Assembly: GCA_963810915.1 (NCBI GenBank)
Contig: CAWEPH010000003.1
Coordinates: forward strand, 1 to 64,000
Origin: JAOUEA01 sp963810915
GTDB lineage: Bacteria > Actinomycetota > UBA4738 > HRBIN12
Length of the DNA: 64,000 bases
Direction of reading: 5' to 3'
The notes beneath the pieces were generated by a model that searched no databases, had not been told where the DNA came from, and saw nothing but the letters and a program-made list of their open reading frames with translations. Shown here in pieces: positions 53,073 to 61,390 of this stretch; within the stretch, counting starts at the first letter, position 1; each line of letters starts with the position of its first letter. The position numbers were made by a program, and so were the translations under genes.

Positions 53073-54050
53073 ATGAAGGCGATCGTCCAGGAACGGTTCG
53101 GTCCGCCGGACGTCCTGCGGCTGGCGGACATCGACACGCCCGAGGTCGGGGCCGACGACGTGCTGGTCCGGGTGCACGCGGCCGCGCTCAACCCGGCCGA
53201 CTGGCACATCCTGCGTGGCGACCCGCTCGTCGCGCGGCTGATGGGCATCGGGCTGACCAAACCGAAGGATCCGGTGGCCGGGAGCGACGCGGCGGGCGTG
53301 GTGGAGGCGGTCGGCACGAACGTGCGCGGTCTGCAGCCCGGCGAGGAGGTGCTCGGCTTCTGTCCGGGGCGCGTTCGCCGAGTACGCGTGCGCCGCGGAC
53401 GACAAGGTGGTGCCGAAGCCTCCCGGCCTGACCTTCGAGCAGGCGGCCGCGGTCCCCATCGCGGCGACGACCGCCCTGCGCGGGATCCGCGACGTGGGCG
53501 AGGTGAAGGCCGGTCAGCGGGTGCTCGTCAACGGGGCCGGCGGCGGGGTGGGCACCTTCGCGGTCCAGATCGCGGCGGCGCTGGGCGCCGAGGTCACCGG
53601 GGTGTGCAGCACGGGCAACGTCGAGCTGGTGCGCTCGATCGGCGCCGCGCACGTCATCGACTACACGACGGAGGACTTCACCGACGGGCGGATCCGGTAC
53701 GACGTGATCCTCGACAACGTGAGCAGCCTCCCGCTCAAGCGGCTGCGAAGGGCGCTCACCCCGAAGGGGACCCTCGTGCTGAACGGCGGCGGTTCGCCCG
53801 GCCACGTGTTCGGGCCCATCGCCGGCATCCTGCAAGGCGGTCGCCGCCAACCTGTTCGTCTCGCAGCGCCTGCGCCCGCTCCCGTCGAAGCAGAACGCGG
53901 GAGGAACTGCTCGCCGTGACCGGGCTCATCGCGGAGGGGAAGCTCACTCCGGTCGTCGACCGGACCTACCCGCTCGCGGACACGGCCGAGGGTCTCCGCC
54001 ACGTGGAGAAGGGCCACACACGCGGCAAGAGCATCGTCACCGTGGGATGA
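53073..54050 (+). pseudogene. Zinc-independent (quinone-oxidoreductase type) alcohol dehydrogenase with three frameshifts
   Basis: The opening KAIVQERFGPPDVLRLADID and VRVHAAALNPADWHILRGDP are of the MDR family of the quinone oxidoreductase type. After an extra base near 53364-53368 the reading continues in another frame with GAFAEYACAADDKVV and the Rossmann segment VLVNGAGGGVGTFAVQIAAA. A second extra base (A at 53833-53834) and a third (G near 53897) return to the first frame, where EELLAVTGLIAEGKLTPVVD and GHTRGKSIVTVG finish the gene. The repaired protein has 324 residues, the normal length. Three indels make decay more likely than for the other broken genes, but all three are single added bases. 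Confidence 0.75.
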
Positions 54051-54105
54051 AGGCGGTACTTGGGACCGGGGAACCGTCACCGAGGGGCGCGAAGCGTCTT
54101 CGATA

Positions 54106-54633
54106 TCACGCCTTCGTGAGTCGATCGCCGGTCCGAACGACGCCGCCCTCGATGACCCGGCAGTTCATCCCTCGGAGGCGCATCGCCTTACCGGCCTCGG
54201 AGTTCACGAACGCGAGCGCCTCGTCGCCGAAGCGCGCCGAGAACTTCGTGCACCCCGTGTGCGGCTTGTCGCTCACCTCGAGGAGCACCGTCCCGACCCG
54301 CAGCCGCGAGTCGGCGGGGAGGTTGACCACGCTGAGGTCCATGTCGACGTAGAGCTGGTCGCCGGCCAGCGGCCAACGATCCACGTCGCCCGCCAGCAGG
54401 GCCACGCACCGCGCGTTCATGAGGGTGATCTCGGCGTCGGATGACGGGTGTGGGCGCGACCCCCACGAGTCGCCTTCGAGCCCGAGACCCGGCTCGACCC
54501 GGGCGCTCGCGACGACCTCTCGCCCGTCCACGGTCGGACGGCGGACGATCATCTCGACCGTTCCGTCATCCGGGGGCGACGCAGCGATGTGGGGGAGCCC
54601 CTCTTCGAGTGCGGCGGTATCGAGATGGTTCAT
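54106..54633 (-). CDS. MOSC-domain protein
   Basis: A 175-residue stand-alone MOSC domain: GLEGDSWGSRPHPSSDAEIT, LYVDMDLSVVNLPADSRLRV, GTVLLEVSDKPHTGCTKFSA RFGDEALAFV with the conserved Cys. MOSC domains occur in molybdenum-cofactor sulfurases and in mARC/YiiM-type enzymes that reduce N-hydroxylated compounds. Cofactor specificity cannot be inferred. GGGAG lies nine bases before the ATG. Confidence 0.82.
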   Translation of the reverse strand: MNHLDTAALEEGLPHIAASPPDDGTVEMIVRRPTVDGREVVASARVEPGLGLEGDSWGSRPHPSSDAEITLMNARCVALLAGDVDRWPLAGDQLYVDMDLSVVNLPADSRLRVGTVLLEVSDKPHTGCTKFSARFGDEALAFVNSEAGKAMRLRGMNCRVIEGGVVRTGDRLTKA

Positions 54634-54833
54634 GAGCTGGTTCTCCCGCTCGGCCGGGATGACACCCTACCGGGTATCCGCACCGCGTCGCCAGAAGGTG
54701 CCGCGCGAACCCCACATGATGGGCTACTCTCGGTCCGGCGATACGGTCCCGACGGGCCTGCACCGAGAACCTGTCGAGCCTCGCCGGGTCCATGCACGGT
54801 CGTGCGTGGCGTCATCGATCGAGAGGGGATCCA

Positions 54834-55031
54834 GTGATCGCAGCGGCGTCGTTCTTCTGGTGGTTGATCGTCTTCTTCCTGTGGGTCGTCTTCCTGACCC
54901 TTACCATGTCGATCGCTCGCAGCAAAGGTCACAGCCCGCTCTTGTGGGGCCTGCTGGCCTGCTTCCTCCCGGGGATCACCGTCATCATCGTGCTGCTCCT
55001 CCCGGTCCGCACGCCGGGAGATGCGCCCTAG
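54834..55031 (+). CDS. Small two-helix membrane protein
   Basis: A 65-residue protein with two hydrophobic helices (AASFFWWLIVFFLWVVFLTL and LWGLLACFLPGITVIIVLLL) joined by a short basic loop SIARSKGHSP. GTG start with GAGAGGGG five bases upstream. Size and topology resemble small actinobacterial proteins of unknown role. Nothing else of note in the 110 bases that follow except a TAAGGT box and the leader of the next gene. Confidence 0.65.
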   Translation: MIAAASFFWWLIVFFLWVVFLTLTMSIARSKGHSPLLWGLLACFLPGITVIIVLLLPVRTPGDAP

Positions 55032-55142
55032 CCCGGGGTCGCCTACGTCGCGTCGCGTCGCCTCGGTCGGTCGGTTCGATCGCCTCTTCCGATATCAGCG
55101 TCCCGGAGGTAAGGTCGCAGCCCTAGGCGCCAAGGAGTCCAG

Positions 55143-55880
55143 GTGAACCCTCAGAAAGTCGCAAGACTCGCGGGCTGGCTCTTCATCGTCACCTTCGTCG
55201 CCTCCATCCCGGCCTTCTTCATCTGCTACAAGCCCCTGCTGGACCACCCCAACTACATCGTCGGAGCCGGCGCCGACAGCCGCATCGCCCTCGGAGCGTT
55301 CCTCGAGATGATCGTCATCATCGCCAACATCGGCACGGCCGTCGTGCTGTTCCCGATCCTCAAGCGGCAGAACGAGAGCCTCGCCCTCGGCTACGTCACC
55401 GCCCGCGTCGTGGAATCCGTCTTCATCGGTGTCGGGATCCTCAGTCTGCTCGCGGTCGTGACGTTGCGGCAGGACGTCGGCGCCGCCGGCGGCGACTCGC
55501 TCGTCATCGCGGGCCGGTCGCTCGTCGCGGTCCACGACTGGACGTTCCTGCTCGGGCCCGGCTGGGTCGTCGGCGTCGGGAACGGGCTGATCCTCGGTTA
55601 CCTGATGTATTCATCCGAGTTGGTGCCGCGGGGCATGACCTGGCTAGGGCTGATCGGGGGTCCGCTGATCATCCTCTCGGGGACCCTCGTGCTGTTCGAC
55701 GTCATCGAGCCCGGGTCCTCCGCGCAGGCGATCGCGACGATCCCGGAATTCTTCTGGGAGCTGTCGCTCGGCATCTACCTCATCGTCAAGGGGTTCAGGC
55801 CCACTTCACCACTCCTGGCGACACCCGACGTCTCCCTCGTAGGCGGGGGTTCGCCGGTTCGGGCGGGCACCGCGGACTGA
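55143..55880 (+). CDS. DUF4386-type membrane protein
   Basis: A 245-residue polytopic protein with about six helices. The start NPQKVARLAGWLFIVTFVAS and later ESVFIGVGILSLLAVVTL, GNGLILGYLMYSSELVPRGM are characteristic of DUF4386. The function of the family is unknown. GTG start with AAGGAG five bases upstream. It converges on the cupin gene with no space between the stops. Confidence 0.85.
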   Translation: MNPQKVARLAGWLFIVTFVASIPAFFICYKPLLDHPNYIVGAGADSRIALGAFLEMIVIIANIGTAVVLFPILKRQNESLALGYVTARVVESVFIGVGILSLLAVVTLRQDVGAAGGDSLVIAGRSLVAVHDWTFLLGPGWVVGVGNGLILGYLMYSSELVPRGMTWLGLIGGPLIILSGTLVLFDVIEPGSSAQAIATIPEFFWELSLGIYLIVKGFRPTSPLLATPDVSLVGGGSPVRAGTAD

Positions 55881-56213
55881 TCAGGTCCTCCACTCGATCG
55901 TGACGCACGGTTCGTCGCCGATGGTCCAGCTATCGTGCCCGGAGGGGACGTCGAAGACGTCGCCGGGACCGAACTCCATGGTCCTGCCGTCGTCCAGGAC
56001 GACGCCCCATCGACCCGACACCGTGACACCCACGTGATGGTCGTTGCACCAGTCGCCGCCCACAACGGGTTTCGCATGGGTGGTCCAACGCCATCCCGGG
56101 GACACCACCTCGCGGGCGACCACGAAGCCTCCGACCTCGACGATCTCATCGACGAGACCCGGCAGCTCGACCAGTTCGTCCGGCTCGTCGAAGTTCTTCG
56201 CTGTTAGCTCCAT
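55881..56213 (-). CDS. Cupin-domain protein
   Basis: A 110-residue single-cupin protein: WRWTTHAKPVVGGDWCNDHH, VGVTVSGRWGVVLDDGRTME, and FGPGDVFDVPSGHDSWTIGD, giving likely metal ligands His, His and Glu. The domain may be an enzyme or a ligand sensor. The start is uncertain: ATGs at 56213, 56222, 56225 and 56234 are in frame and no ribosome site or TANNNT box was found for any. It faces the DUF1801 gene divergently. Confidence 0.75.
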   Translation of the reverse strand: MELTAKNFDEPDELVELPGLVDEIVEVGGFVVAREVVSPGWRWTTHAKPVVGGDWCNDHHVGVTVSGRWGVVLDDGRTMEFGPGDVFDVPSGHDSWTIGDEPCVTIEWRT

Positions 56214-56375
56214 GGTCGCCATCATCGAGGGCACCGGAACGAAGGGTCAACACGGCGCGTGCACTTCCCGCGGCCCGGACGTCGCCTCCAGCAGGGACCA
56301 GCTACCATCGCCTCCGGGCCATCCGGATGGATGGTCCGAACACCCACCAGGATCCCTCACGAAGGGTGGACCACC

Positions 56376-56786
56376 ATGAAGAAGGATTCCGCGCAGGAGG
56401 TCGAGTCTCCATCCCAGCTGATCGACGCGAGGATCGCAGAGCTGGACGACTGGCGGGGCAAGACCCTCTCCAGCCTTCGCGCCCTGATCAAGCAGGCCGA
56501 CCCGGACGTGGTCGAGGAGTGGAAGTGGAGGAAGGCCACCAATCCAGGCGTTCCGGTGTGGTCTCACCGGGGCCCGATCTGCACCGGCGAGACGTACAAG
56601 AGCGTGGTGAAGCTCACGTTCTTCAAGGGGGCCTCGCTGAAGGACCCGTCGGGGCTGTTCAACTCGAGCCTCGAAGGCAACACGCGGCGCGCGATCGACG
56701 TCCACGAGGACGAGGAGATCGACGAGAAGGCGTTCGTGACGCTCATCCGAGCTGCGGTGAGCCTGAACGAGTCCTCGTCCCGCTAG
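56376..56786 (+). CDS. DUF1801-family protein
   Basis: A 136-residue protein with the DUF1801 pattern: LSSLRALIKQADPDVVEEWK WRKATNPGVPVW, ICTGETYKSVVKLTFFKGAS, and a C-terminal helix VTLIRAAVSLNE. Members have a YdhG-like fold and may bind metal or small ligands; function is unclear. AAGGGTGGA five bases before the ATG at 56376. It is followed, 54 bases later, by an ECF sigma gene, which could have its own promoter. Confidence 0.8.
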   Translation: MKKDSAQEVESPSQLIDARIAELDDWRGKTLSSLRALIKQADPDVVEEWKWRKATNPGVPVWSHRGPICTGETYKSVVKLTFFKGASLKDPSGLFNSSLEGNTRRAIDVHEDEEIDEKAFVTLIRAAVSLNESSSR

Positions 56787-56840
56787 CGACGAGTCTCAGG
56801 CGTCGTAAACGCCGCCCGCCGGTCGCGTGTCCATGGTCTA

Positions 56841-57359
56841 GTGGATACCCCCATGGATACGTCGATCGAGGTGCGCGTCCAGGAAGGCCTGACGTTCGAG
56901 GCGCTGTTCGCCGAGGAGCGGGACCGGCTGTTCACCTCGCTCTGGCTGATCACCAGGGACCGGCACGAGGCCGAGGAGATCGCGCAGGACGCCTTCGTGA
57001 AGGTGTGGGAGCGCTGGGAGCGCCGCGGCGCGCCCAACGACCCGATCGCCTATCTGTTCCGCACCGCGATGAACATCCTGCGGAACCGCCGTCGCCGCGC
57101 GGCCGTGGCCCTGCGTCACGCCTCGTTCCGGAAGGAGTCGACCGACGAGCTCGGCGCCGTCGAGGCGCGTGACGTGGTGATGCGCGCGCTCGGAGCCCTG
57201 ACCCCATCCCAGCGCGCCGCGCTCGTCCTGATGGATCTGCTCGACATGTCCTCGAGCGAGGCCGCCGCAGCCCTGGGCGTCCGGCCCTCCACCGTCCGCG
57301 TGCTCGCCGCCCGCGGGCGCGCGACCCTTTCGGCACAGATCGGAGCCAGCGATGCATGA
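56841..57359 (+). CDS. ECF RNA polymerase sigma factor (SigE-type)
   Basis: A 172-residue sigma factor. Region 2 is FEALFAEERDRLFTSLWLIT, HEAEEIAQDAFVKVWERWER and NDPIAYLFRTAMNILRNRRR; region 4 is ALTPSQRAALVLMDLLDMSS and AAAALGVRPSTVRVLAARGR. It directs transcription from stress-type promoters, probably controlled by the membrane protein encoded next (eight-base overlap). The GTG at 56841 and the ATG at 56853 are both possible starts; neither has a clear ribosome site. Confidence 0.88.
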   Translation: MDTPMDTSIEVRVQEGLTFEALFAEERDRLFTSLWLITRDRHEAEEIAQDAFVKVWERWERRGAPNDPIAYLFRTAMNILRNRRRRAAVALRHASFRKESTDELGAVEARDVVMRALGALTPSQRAALVLMDLLDMSSSEAAAALGVRPSTVRVLAARGRATLSAQIGASDA

Positions 57360-58278
57360 CACGAAGCGTCTTCTGGAACAGGCACAGCACCGGGCGCCGG
57401 CGCCTGCGTTCGATCTCGATGACGTGCGCGATCGCAGGACCCGCCACGACCGCCGGCGCCGGGTCAGCGCCGCGATCGTGGGCCTGGGCATCACCGCCGC
57501 GATCGTCGCGGGCGCGGCGTTCGCCACGGCGTCGGTCGGGACCCACGGCGGAGCCGCGGGACCCGCGGGCGGCGGCGGGTTGCCCGCACCGATCCACACG
57601 GTCGCTCTGGCGCCCGGAGAGTTGTCCTACCAGCGGATCAGGATCGAGTCCGACTCCACGTGCGCGGGCTGCGGCGTGAACCACGTCGAGCTGCTCGCCG
57701 AGTCGTGGTGGGCGCCGGACGGCTCGGGACGCATCGACGTGTCGAAGGCCCAGAACTACGGGATCCACGGCGGCACGTTCGGCGCCGGGTCGTTCCCGAC
57801 CGAAGGCGACCTCACCGGGTTCCCCACCGACCCCGAGGCGCTCCGCTCGTTCCTGCTCGCACGGAGCGCCGACGACGGCGCCTCGCCCCGCCCCGACGTC
57901 ACCCCGGCACCCGGCGTGCCCCTCGAGGACGGACAGCTGTGGCTCGCGATCCAGGACTACCTGGGCTCGACCCAGTACCTCAACGCCACGCCCGAGCTCC
58001 GGGCCGCGATGCTGCAGGTCCTCGCCGAGGACCCCATGGTGCGTGTGTCGACCGGCGCCACCGACCCCCTGGGCCGCCCCGCATCGACGCTGCGGTTCCA
58101 TGCCTACGACGCCGACGTCACGGTCTTCGTCGAGCCGACCAGCGGCGACTTCATGGCGAAGACGGAACGGTTCGACGACGGCAGCAGCGGATCCGTCATC
58201 GTCGAGGAGGCGGGCATCGCCACGAGCGATCAGGCCCTGCCACAGGGTCGTCGGATCACGGTGCCCGCGGGGCCCTAG
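57352..58278 (+). CDS. Single-pass membrane protein, possible sigma-factor partner
   Basis: A 308-residue protein: about 40 cytoplasmic residues with basic RDRRTRHDRRRRV, one helix (SAAIVGLGITAAIVAGAAFA), then an extracytoplasmic domain of about 240 residues with CAGCG and the repeated pattern seen in actinobacterial CU044_5270-like proteins (TFGAGSFPTEGDLTGFPTDP). No HxxxCxxC zinc motif of a ZAS anti-sigma domain. Overlap with the sigma gene argues for co-regulation. Function is inferred from position only. Confidence 0.72.
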   Translation: MHDTKRLLEQAQHRAPAPAFDLDDVRDRRTRHDRRRRVSAAIVGLGITAAIVAGAAFATASVGTHGGAAGPAGGGGLPAPIHTVALAPGELSYQRIRIESDSTCAGCGVNHVELLAESWWAPDGSGRIDVSKAQNYGIHGGTFGAGSFPTEGDLTGFPTDPEALRSFLLARSADDGASPRPDVTPAPGVPLEDGQLWLAIQDYLGSTQYLNATPELRAAMLQVLAEDPMVRVSTGATDPLGRPASTLRFHAYDADVTVFVEPTSGDFMAKTERFDDGSSGSVIVEEAGIATSDQALPQGRRITVPAGP

Positions 58279-58310
58279 CACCAACGGAGGACCCCAAGGG
58301 CACGAAGCCC

Positions 58311-58338
58311 GACGCAAACCATTGCCAAATGGTGCGTC
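58311..58338 (+). terminator. Bulged hairpin after the sigma/membrane operon
   Basis: GACGCA (58311-58316) pairs with TGCGTC (58333-58338), and CCATT (58319-58323) with AATGG (58328-58332), around a four-base loop with an AA bulge. It starts 33 bases after the stop. No T run, so termination is possible but unproven. Confidence 0.35.
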
Positions 58339-58421
58339 TACGGGCAATCCTTGTCCCGATGGGCGCGAGGCAAACCAACAGGCTGTCTAGGAGCGCGGCA
58401 GCGACCGTGCTAGATAGCCGG

Positions 58422-59063
58422 GTGGCTGGCGGTGGGGAGGGTGCGGCAGCCCCGACGCTGGAGGTGCGATGGATCCGCCCGGGCGCGCTCGCGACCTCGA
58501 AGTTGGACTGGTTCAGACCGTTCGTTCAGGAGATCGAGTCGCGCGAGGACATCTACCTCGTCGCAGGAAGGACCAAGGGCGTTTCCATCAAGATCCGAGG
58601 CGGCGCTGTCTTGGACCTCAAGGTCGCGGGCGAACCAGGAGCCATCCTCGACGTCCCGGGGCGATCCCGAGGTCGCCTTCAGACCTGGACGAAATGGTCG
58701 TTCCCGATCCCGGCCGCTGGTGAACGGGACGGTGCGTGGGAGGAGTGGGTGCCCGTGGGCAAGCACCGACGCATCGGTCACTTTCGCATCGCCGGCGGTG
58801 AGGCCACTCTGCTGGGCGCTCCCGCTGGGGACGGCGAGACAACGTGCGCGGTCGAGCTCACCGAGGTGACGAGGGGCGGATCGCCCTGGTGGACGCTGGG
58901 TTTCGAGGCCGCCGGCCCCTCCGCGACCCTGAGGGAAGCGATCGAGGCCACGGCGGCGCTGGTGTTCGGCGACACCCCGAGCGGCACGCCGGCGTTGAAC
59001 GTCGTCGACTCGATGTCGTACTCGGATTGGCTCCGTCCCTCCGATCCGAGCCTGGCGATCTGA
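58422..59063 (+). CDS. Conserved-type protein, unknown
   Basis: A 213-residue soluble protein: LEVRWIRPGALATSKLDWFR, ESREDIYLVAGRTKGVSIKI RGGAVLDLKVA, LQTWTKWSFPIP, and VELTEVTRGGSPWWTLGFEA. The pattern of strands with Lys/Arg alternation suggests a tunnel or barrel domain of the CYTH kind, but I cannot place it in a named family. A GTG at 58422 lies five bases after TAGATA; ATGs at 58329 and 58359 are alternative starts in the same frame. Confidence 0.6.
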   Translation: MAGGGEGAAAPTLEVRWIRPGALATSKLDWFRPFVQEIESREDIYLVAGRTKGVSIKIRGGAVLDLKVAGEPGAILDVPGRSRGRLQTWTKWSFPIPAAGERDGAWEEWVPVGKHRRIGHFRIAGGEATLLGAPAGDGETTCAVELTEVTRGGSPWWTLGFEAAGPSATLREAIEATAALVFGDTPSGTPALNVVDSMSYSDWLRPSDPSLAI

Positions 59064-59090
59064 CCGCAACCGGTCTCGCGCTCCAGGAAC

Positions 59091-59495
59091 CTATGGTTCC
59101 GTCGGGATCGTTCGTTGAGCCTCAGCCTTCGCATCGGAGGAGGGATGTTCCACGAGCGCGACCACGCGAGAGGCCATGAACCGGGCCGTCCGGATGGCCG
59201 TCCCTCCGCGGGTGACCTCGGCAACCTCCACGACGGTCCTCCCGGTCGTGACTTCCACGCGCCGCCCCGCGCGCGTCGCAACGACCTCGAAGACCTTGAC
59301 CCCGGTTCCAACGTCGACCGTCACCTCGACGCGATCACCTCGCATCGCAACATCGTAGAACGGTGGAAGGACATCCACGTCGGACCTTCGCCGTCGGGGC
59401 CGATGTGGTGGCGGCGTCGGGCCTAGCCCCGAGTCGGCGATGTGGTTTACCCCATCGACGATGGTGACCAGCTCACTGAACTGCTCCTGCAGCAT
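59091..59495 (-). CDS. Hypothetical beta-rich protein
   Basis: A 134-residue protein: an N-terminal helix MLQEQFSELVTIVDGVNHIA, a Pro/Arg linker, and a strand-rich part RVEVTVDVGTGVKVFEVVAT, RVEVTTGRTVVEVAEVT. No signal or membrane segment. The reading frame stays open upstream to 59642. The start at 59495 was chosen from the predicted helix; no ribosome site is visible. Support is modest: codon usage fits, but I recognise no relative. Confidence 0.4.
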   Translation of the reverse strand: MLQEQFSELVTIVDGVNHIADSGLGPTPPPHRPRRRRSDVDVLPPFYDVAMRGDRVEVTVDVGTGVKVFEVVATRAGRRVEVTTGRTVVEVAEVTRGGTAIRTARFMASRVVALVEHPSSDAKAEAQRTIPTEP

Positions 59496-59628
59496 CGAGA
59501 GGCGAGCGGCATCGAACGATCGTTCAAGGAGACAGAGGTCGGACGGCCGCGAAATCCGCGACAGATAACGGGGGGTTGTTAGTAGACGGCCGCACACAGC
59601 CCCCTGTATCCCCGTGCAGGATGCAGGG

Positions 59629-60099
59629 GTGAGCAATGACACGAACTCGGGAGTCGAGGAGCTCTATCGCAACGAGCATCAACGACTCTGGCGATCGGTG
59701 CTGCTCTTCTCCGGGGATCGCCAGATCGCTGATGACTCCGTTGCTGAGGCATTCGCCCAACTGCTCAAACGGGGTGACGCGGTTCGCGCTCCAGGCCGTT
59801 GGGTCTGGAAAGCTGCCTTCCGCATCGCCGCCGGTGAACTCAAACAACGATCGTCGAGCATCACGCTGCCCGATGACATCGCCGAGATCGCGCAGCCCGA
59901 GGACGCGAGGGTGGCCATCGCCTTGTTGGGGTTGTCCTCCCATCAGCGTTCATCGATCGTCCTGCACTACTTCGCTGGGTACACCTACAAGGAAGTGGCG
60001 AAGATCATCGGCTCGACGGCGGCGGCGGTATCCGTCCACGTGACGCGTGGGCGCAGCAAGCTCCGCACCGCGTTGGAGGAAGACGATGCAATCGACTGA
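59629..60099 (+). CDS. ECF-type RNA polymerase sigma factor
   Basis: A 156-residue sigma-70-like protein: VEELYRNEHQRLWRSVLLFS, RQIADDSVAEAFAQLLKRGD and APGRWVWKAAFRIAAGEL form region 2; LGLSSHQRSSIVLHYFAGYT and YKEVAKIIGSTAAAVSVHVT form region 4. AGGA lies seven bases before the GTG at 59629; an upstream GTG at 59614 would add five residues. The next gene, a Kelch-like membrane protein, overlaps by 14 bases. Regulation through that partner is likely. Confidence 0.83.
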   Translation: MSNDTNSGVEELYRNEHQRLWRSVLLFSGDRQIADDSVAEAFAQLLKRGDAVRAPGRWVWKAAFRIAAGELKQRSSSITLPDDIAEIAQPEDARVAIALLGLSSHQRSSIVLHYFAGYTYKEVAKIIGSTAAAVSVHVTRGRSKLRTALEEDDAID

Positions 60100-61390
60100 C
60101 ATCAAGGATCGACTGTCGTTCGCGAATGACATCCCAGCGCCAGATCAGTGGGACGAGATCGAGCGTCGTGAGCCCCACGCGCCATTCGAGGTCGGGCCCT
60201 CACTGGCCCGACGGGTGGCGATCGCCGTGTTGGCACTCATGATCGCCGCCATCGCGACGGGCTTCACGATCCGGGCGTTCCAACACACATCTGAGCCCGC
60301 CCACCCCAGCCCATCGACGCCCTCACCCGACCGAGTCGGGACGCCGCTCGCCGTGGGTTGGACACGACTTTCAGAGCCCCCGGTCGTGCGTTCCGCCACG
60401 GCGGAGGTGTGGGATGGACGTGAGCTCCTCGTTTGGGGCGGGACTTCCGAAGGTAGCGATGCCCCATCCGCAGACGGCTATGCGCTCGATCCGACGACCG
60501 ACACCTGGCGGCCCCTACCACCGGCTCCGATCGCCCGCTCGGGCGCCTCGGCCGTGTGGACCGGGACGGAGGCGATCTTCTGGGGTGGGGTCGACGATCG
60601 GGGCGGAACGGTCGACGGTGCGGCCTACGACCCCGCGACCGATTCATGGCGGACGATCGCCGCTGCGCCACTCGCGCCTCGCGATGGTGCCGCGATGGTT
60701 TGGACGGGCCAGCGAGTCTTCGTTTGGGGCGGGGGCGACGGGTCCACCGCGAACCAGGGTGCCCTCTACGACCCTGCGACCGATACCTGGCGGAAGCTGT
60801 CGAGCACACCGTTCGGACTGAACCTGTTCAGTGCCGTTTGGACGGGAAACGAGGTCATCGTGTTCGGCTCCTTCGTAGGACCGGGAAACAACGCCTCGTC
60901 GTCACACCCAGTCGGTCTCACCTACGATCCGTCTCTCAACACGTGGGGCGAAGTGCCGCCGGCCGAAGGACTGTCGCCTCAGGCGACATCGGCTGGCTGG
61001 CTAAGAGGAAGGCTGATCGCCTACGACTACAACCTTGATGCCTCGTCGTTCGATCCGGGCACCGGGCGATGGAGCGACCTGGCACCGCTTCCCGGCTCGG
61101 CGCAGGAGTGCTACCCGGACTCGACCAGCGTGCAACGCGAGTTCGTCGCCTGGTACTGCGGTCGGGTTCTCACGTTCGACGGGTCGGGCGACTGGTCCGA
61201 GGTCCGGGGTGGGCTGACTGATGCGACCATCCAAGCCAATGCGGGGGCCTACCAGCTCTGGCGTTTCGCGACGCTCACGAGCGGCGCCGATGTGGTCTTC
61301 TTCGACGCTGAGGGACTAACCGTGAAGAAGGGCACGCCCTGCTACGGATGCGCTGGATCCCCGACGAGCCTGTGGGCGTATCGACCATGA
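60086..61390 (+). CDS. Membrane-anchored Kelch-repeat protein, partner of the ECF sigma factor
   Basis: A 434-residue protein: about 45 cytoplasmic residues, one helix (VAIAVLALMIAAIATGFTIR), a Pro/Ser linker, and an outer domain of Kelch-like blades. Four clear blade cores are VWDGRELLVWGG, VWTGTEAIFWGG, VWTGQRVFVWGG and VWTGNEVIVFGS, each followed by YDPATDTWR-like turns. C-terminal Cys occur in KKGTPCYGCAGSP. GGAGGA before the ATG at 60086, inside the sigma gene. The short inner part could hold back the sigma factor while the propeller senses an outside ligand; this is inference. Confidence 0.78.
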   Translation: MQSTDIKDRLSFANDIPAPDQWDEIERREPHAPFEVGPSLARRVAIAVLALMIAAIATGFTIRAFQHTSEPAHPSPSTPSPDRVGTPLAVGWTRLSEPPVVRSATAEVWDGRELLVWGGTSEGSDAPSADGYALDPTTDTWRPLPPAPIARSGASAVWTGTEAIFWGGVDDRGGTVDGAAYDPATDSWRTIAAAPLAPRDGAAMVWTGQRVFVWGGGDGSTANQGALYDPATDTWRKLSSTPFGLNLFSAVWTGNEVIVFGSFVGPGNNASSSHPVGLTYDPSLNTWGEVPPAEGLSPQATSAGWLRGRLIAYDYNLDASSFDPGTGRWSDLAPLPGSAQECYPDSTSVQREFVAWYCGRVLTFDGSGDWSEVRGGLTDATIQANAGAYQLWRFATLTSGADVVFFDAEGLTVKKGTPCYGCAGSPTSLWAYRP

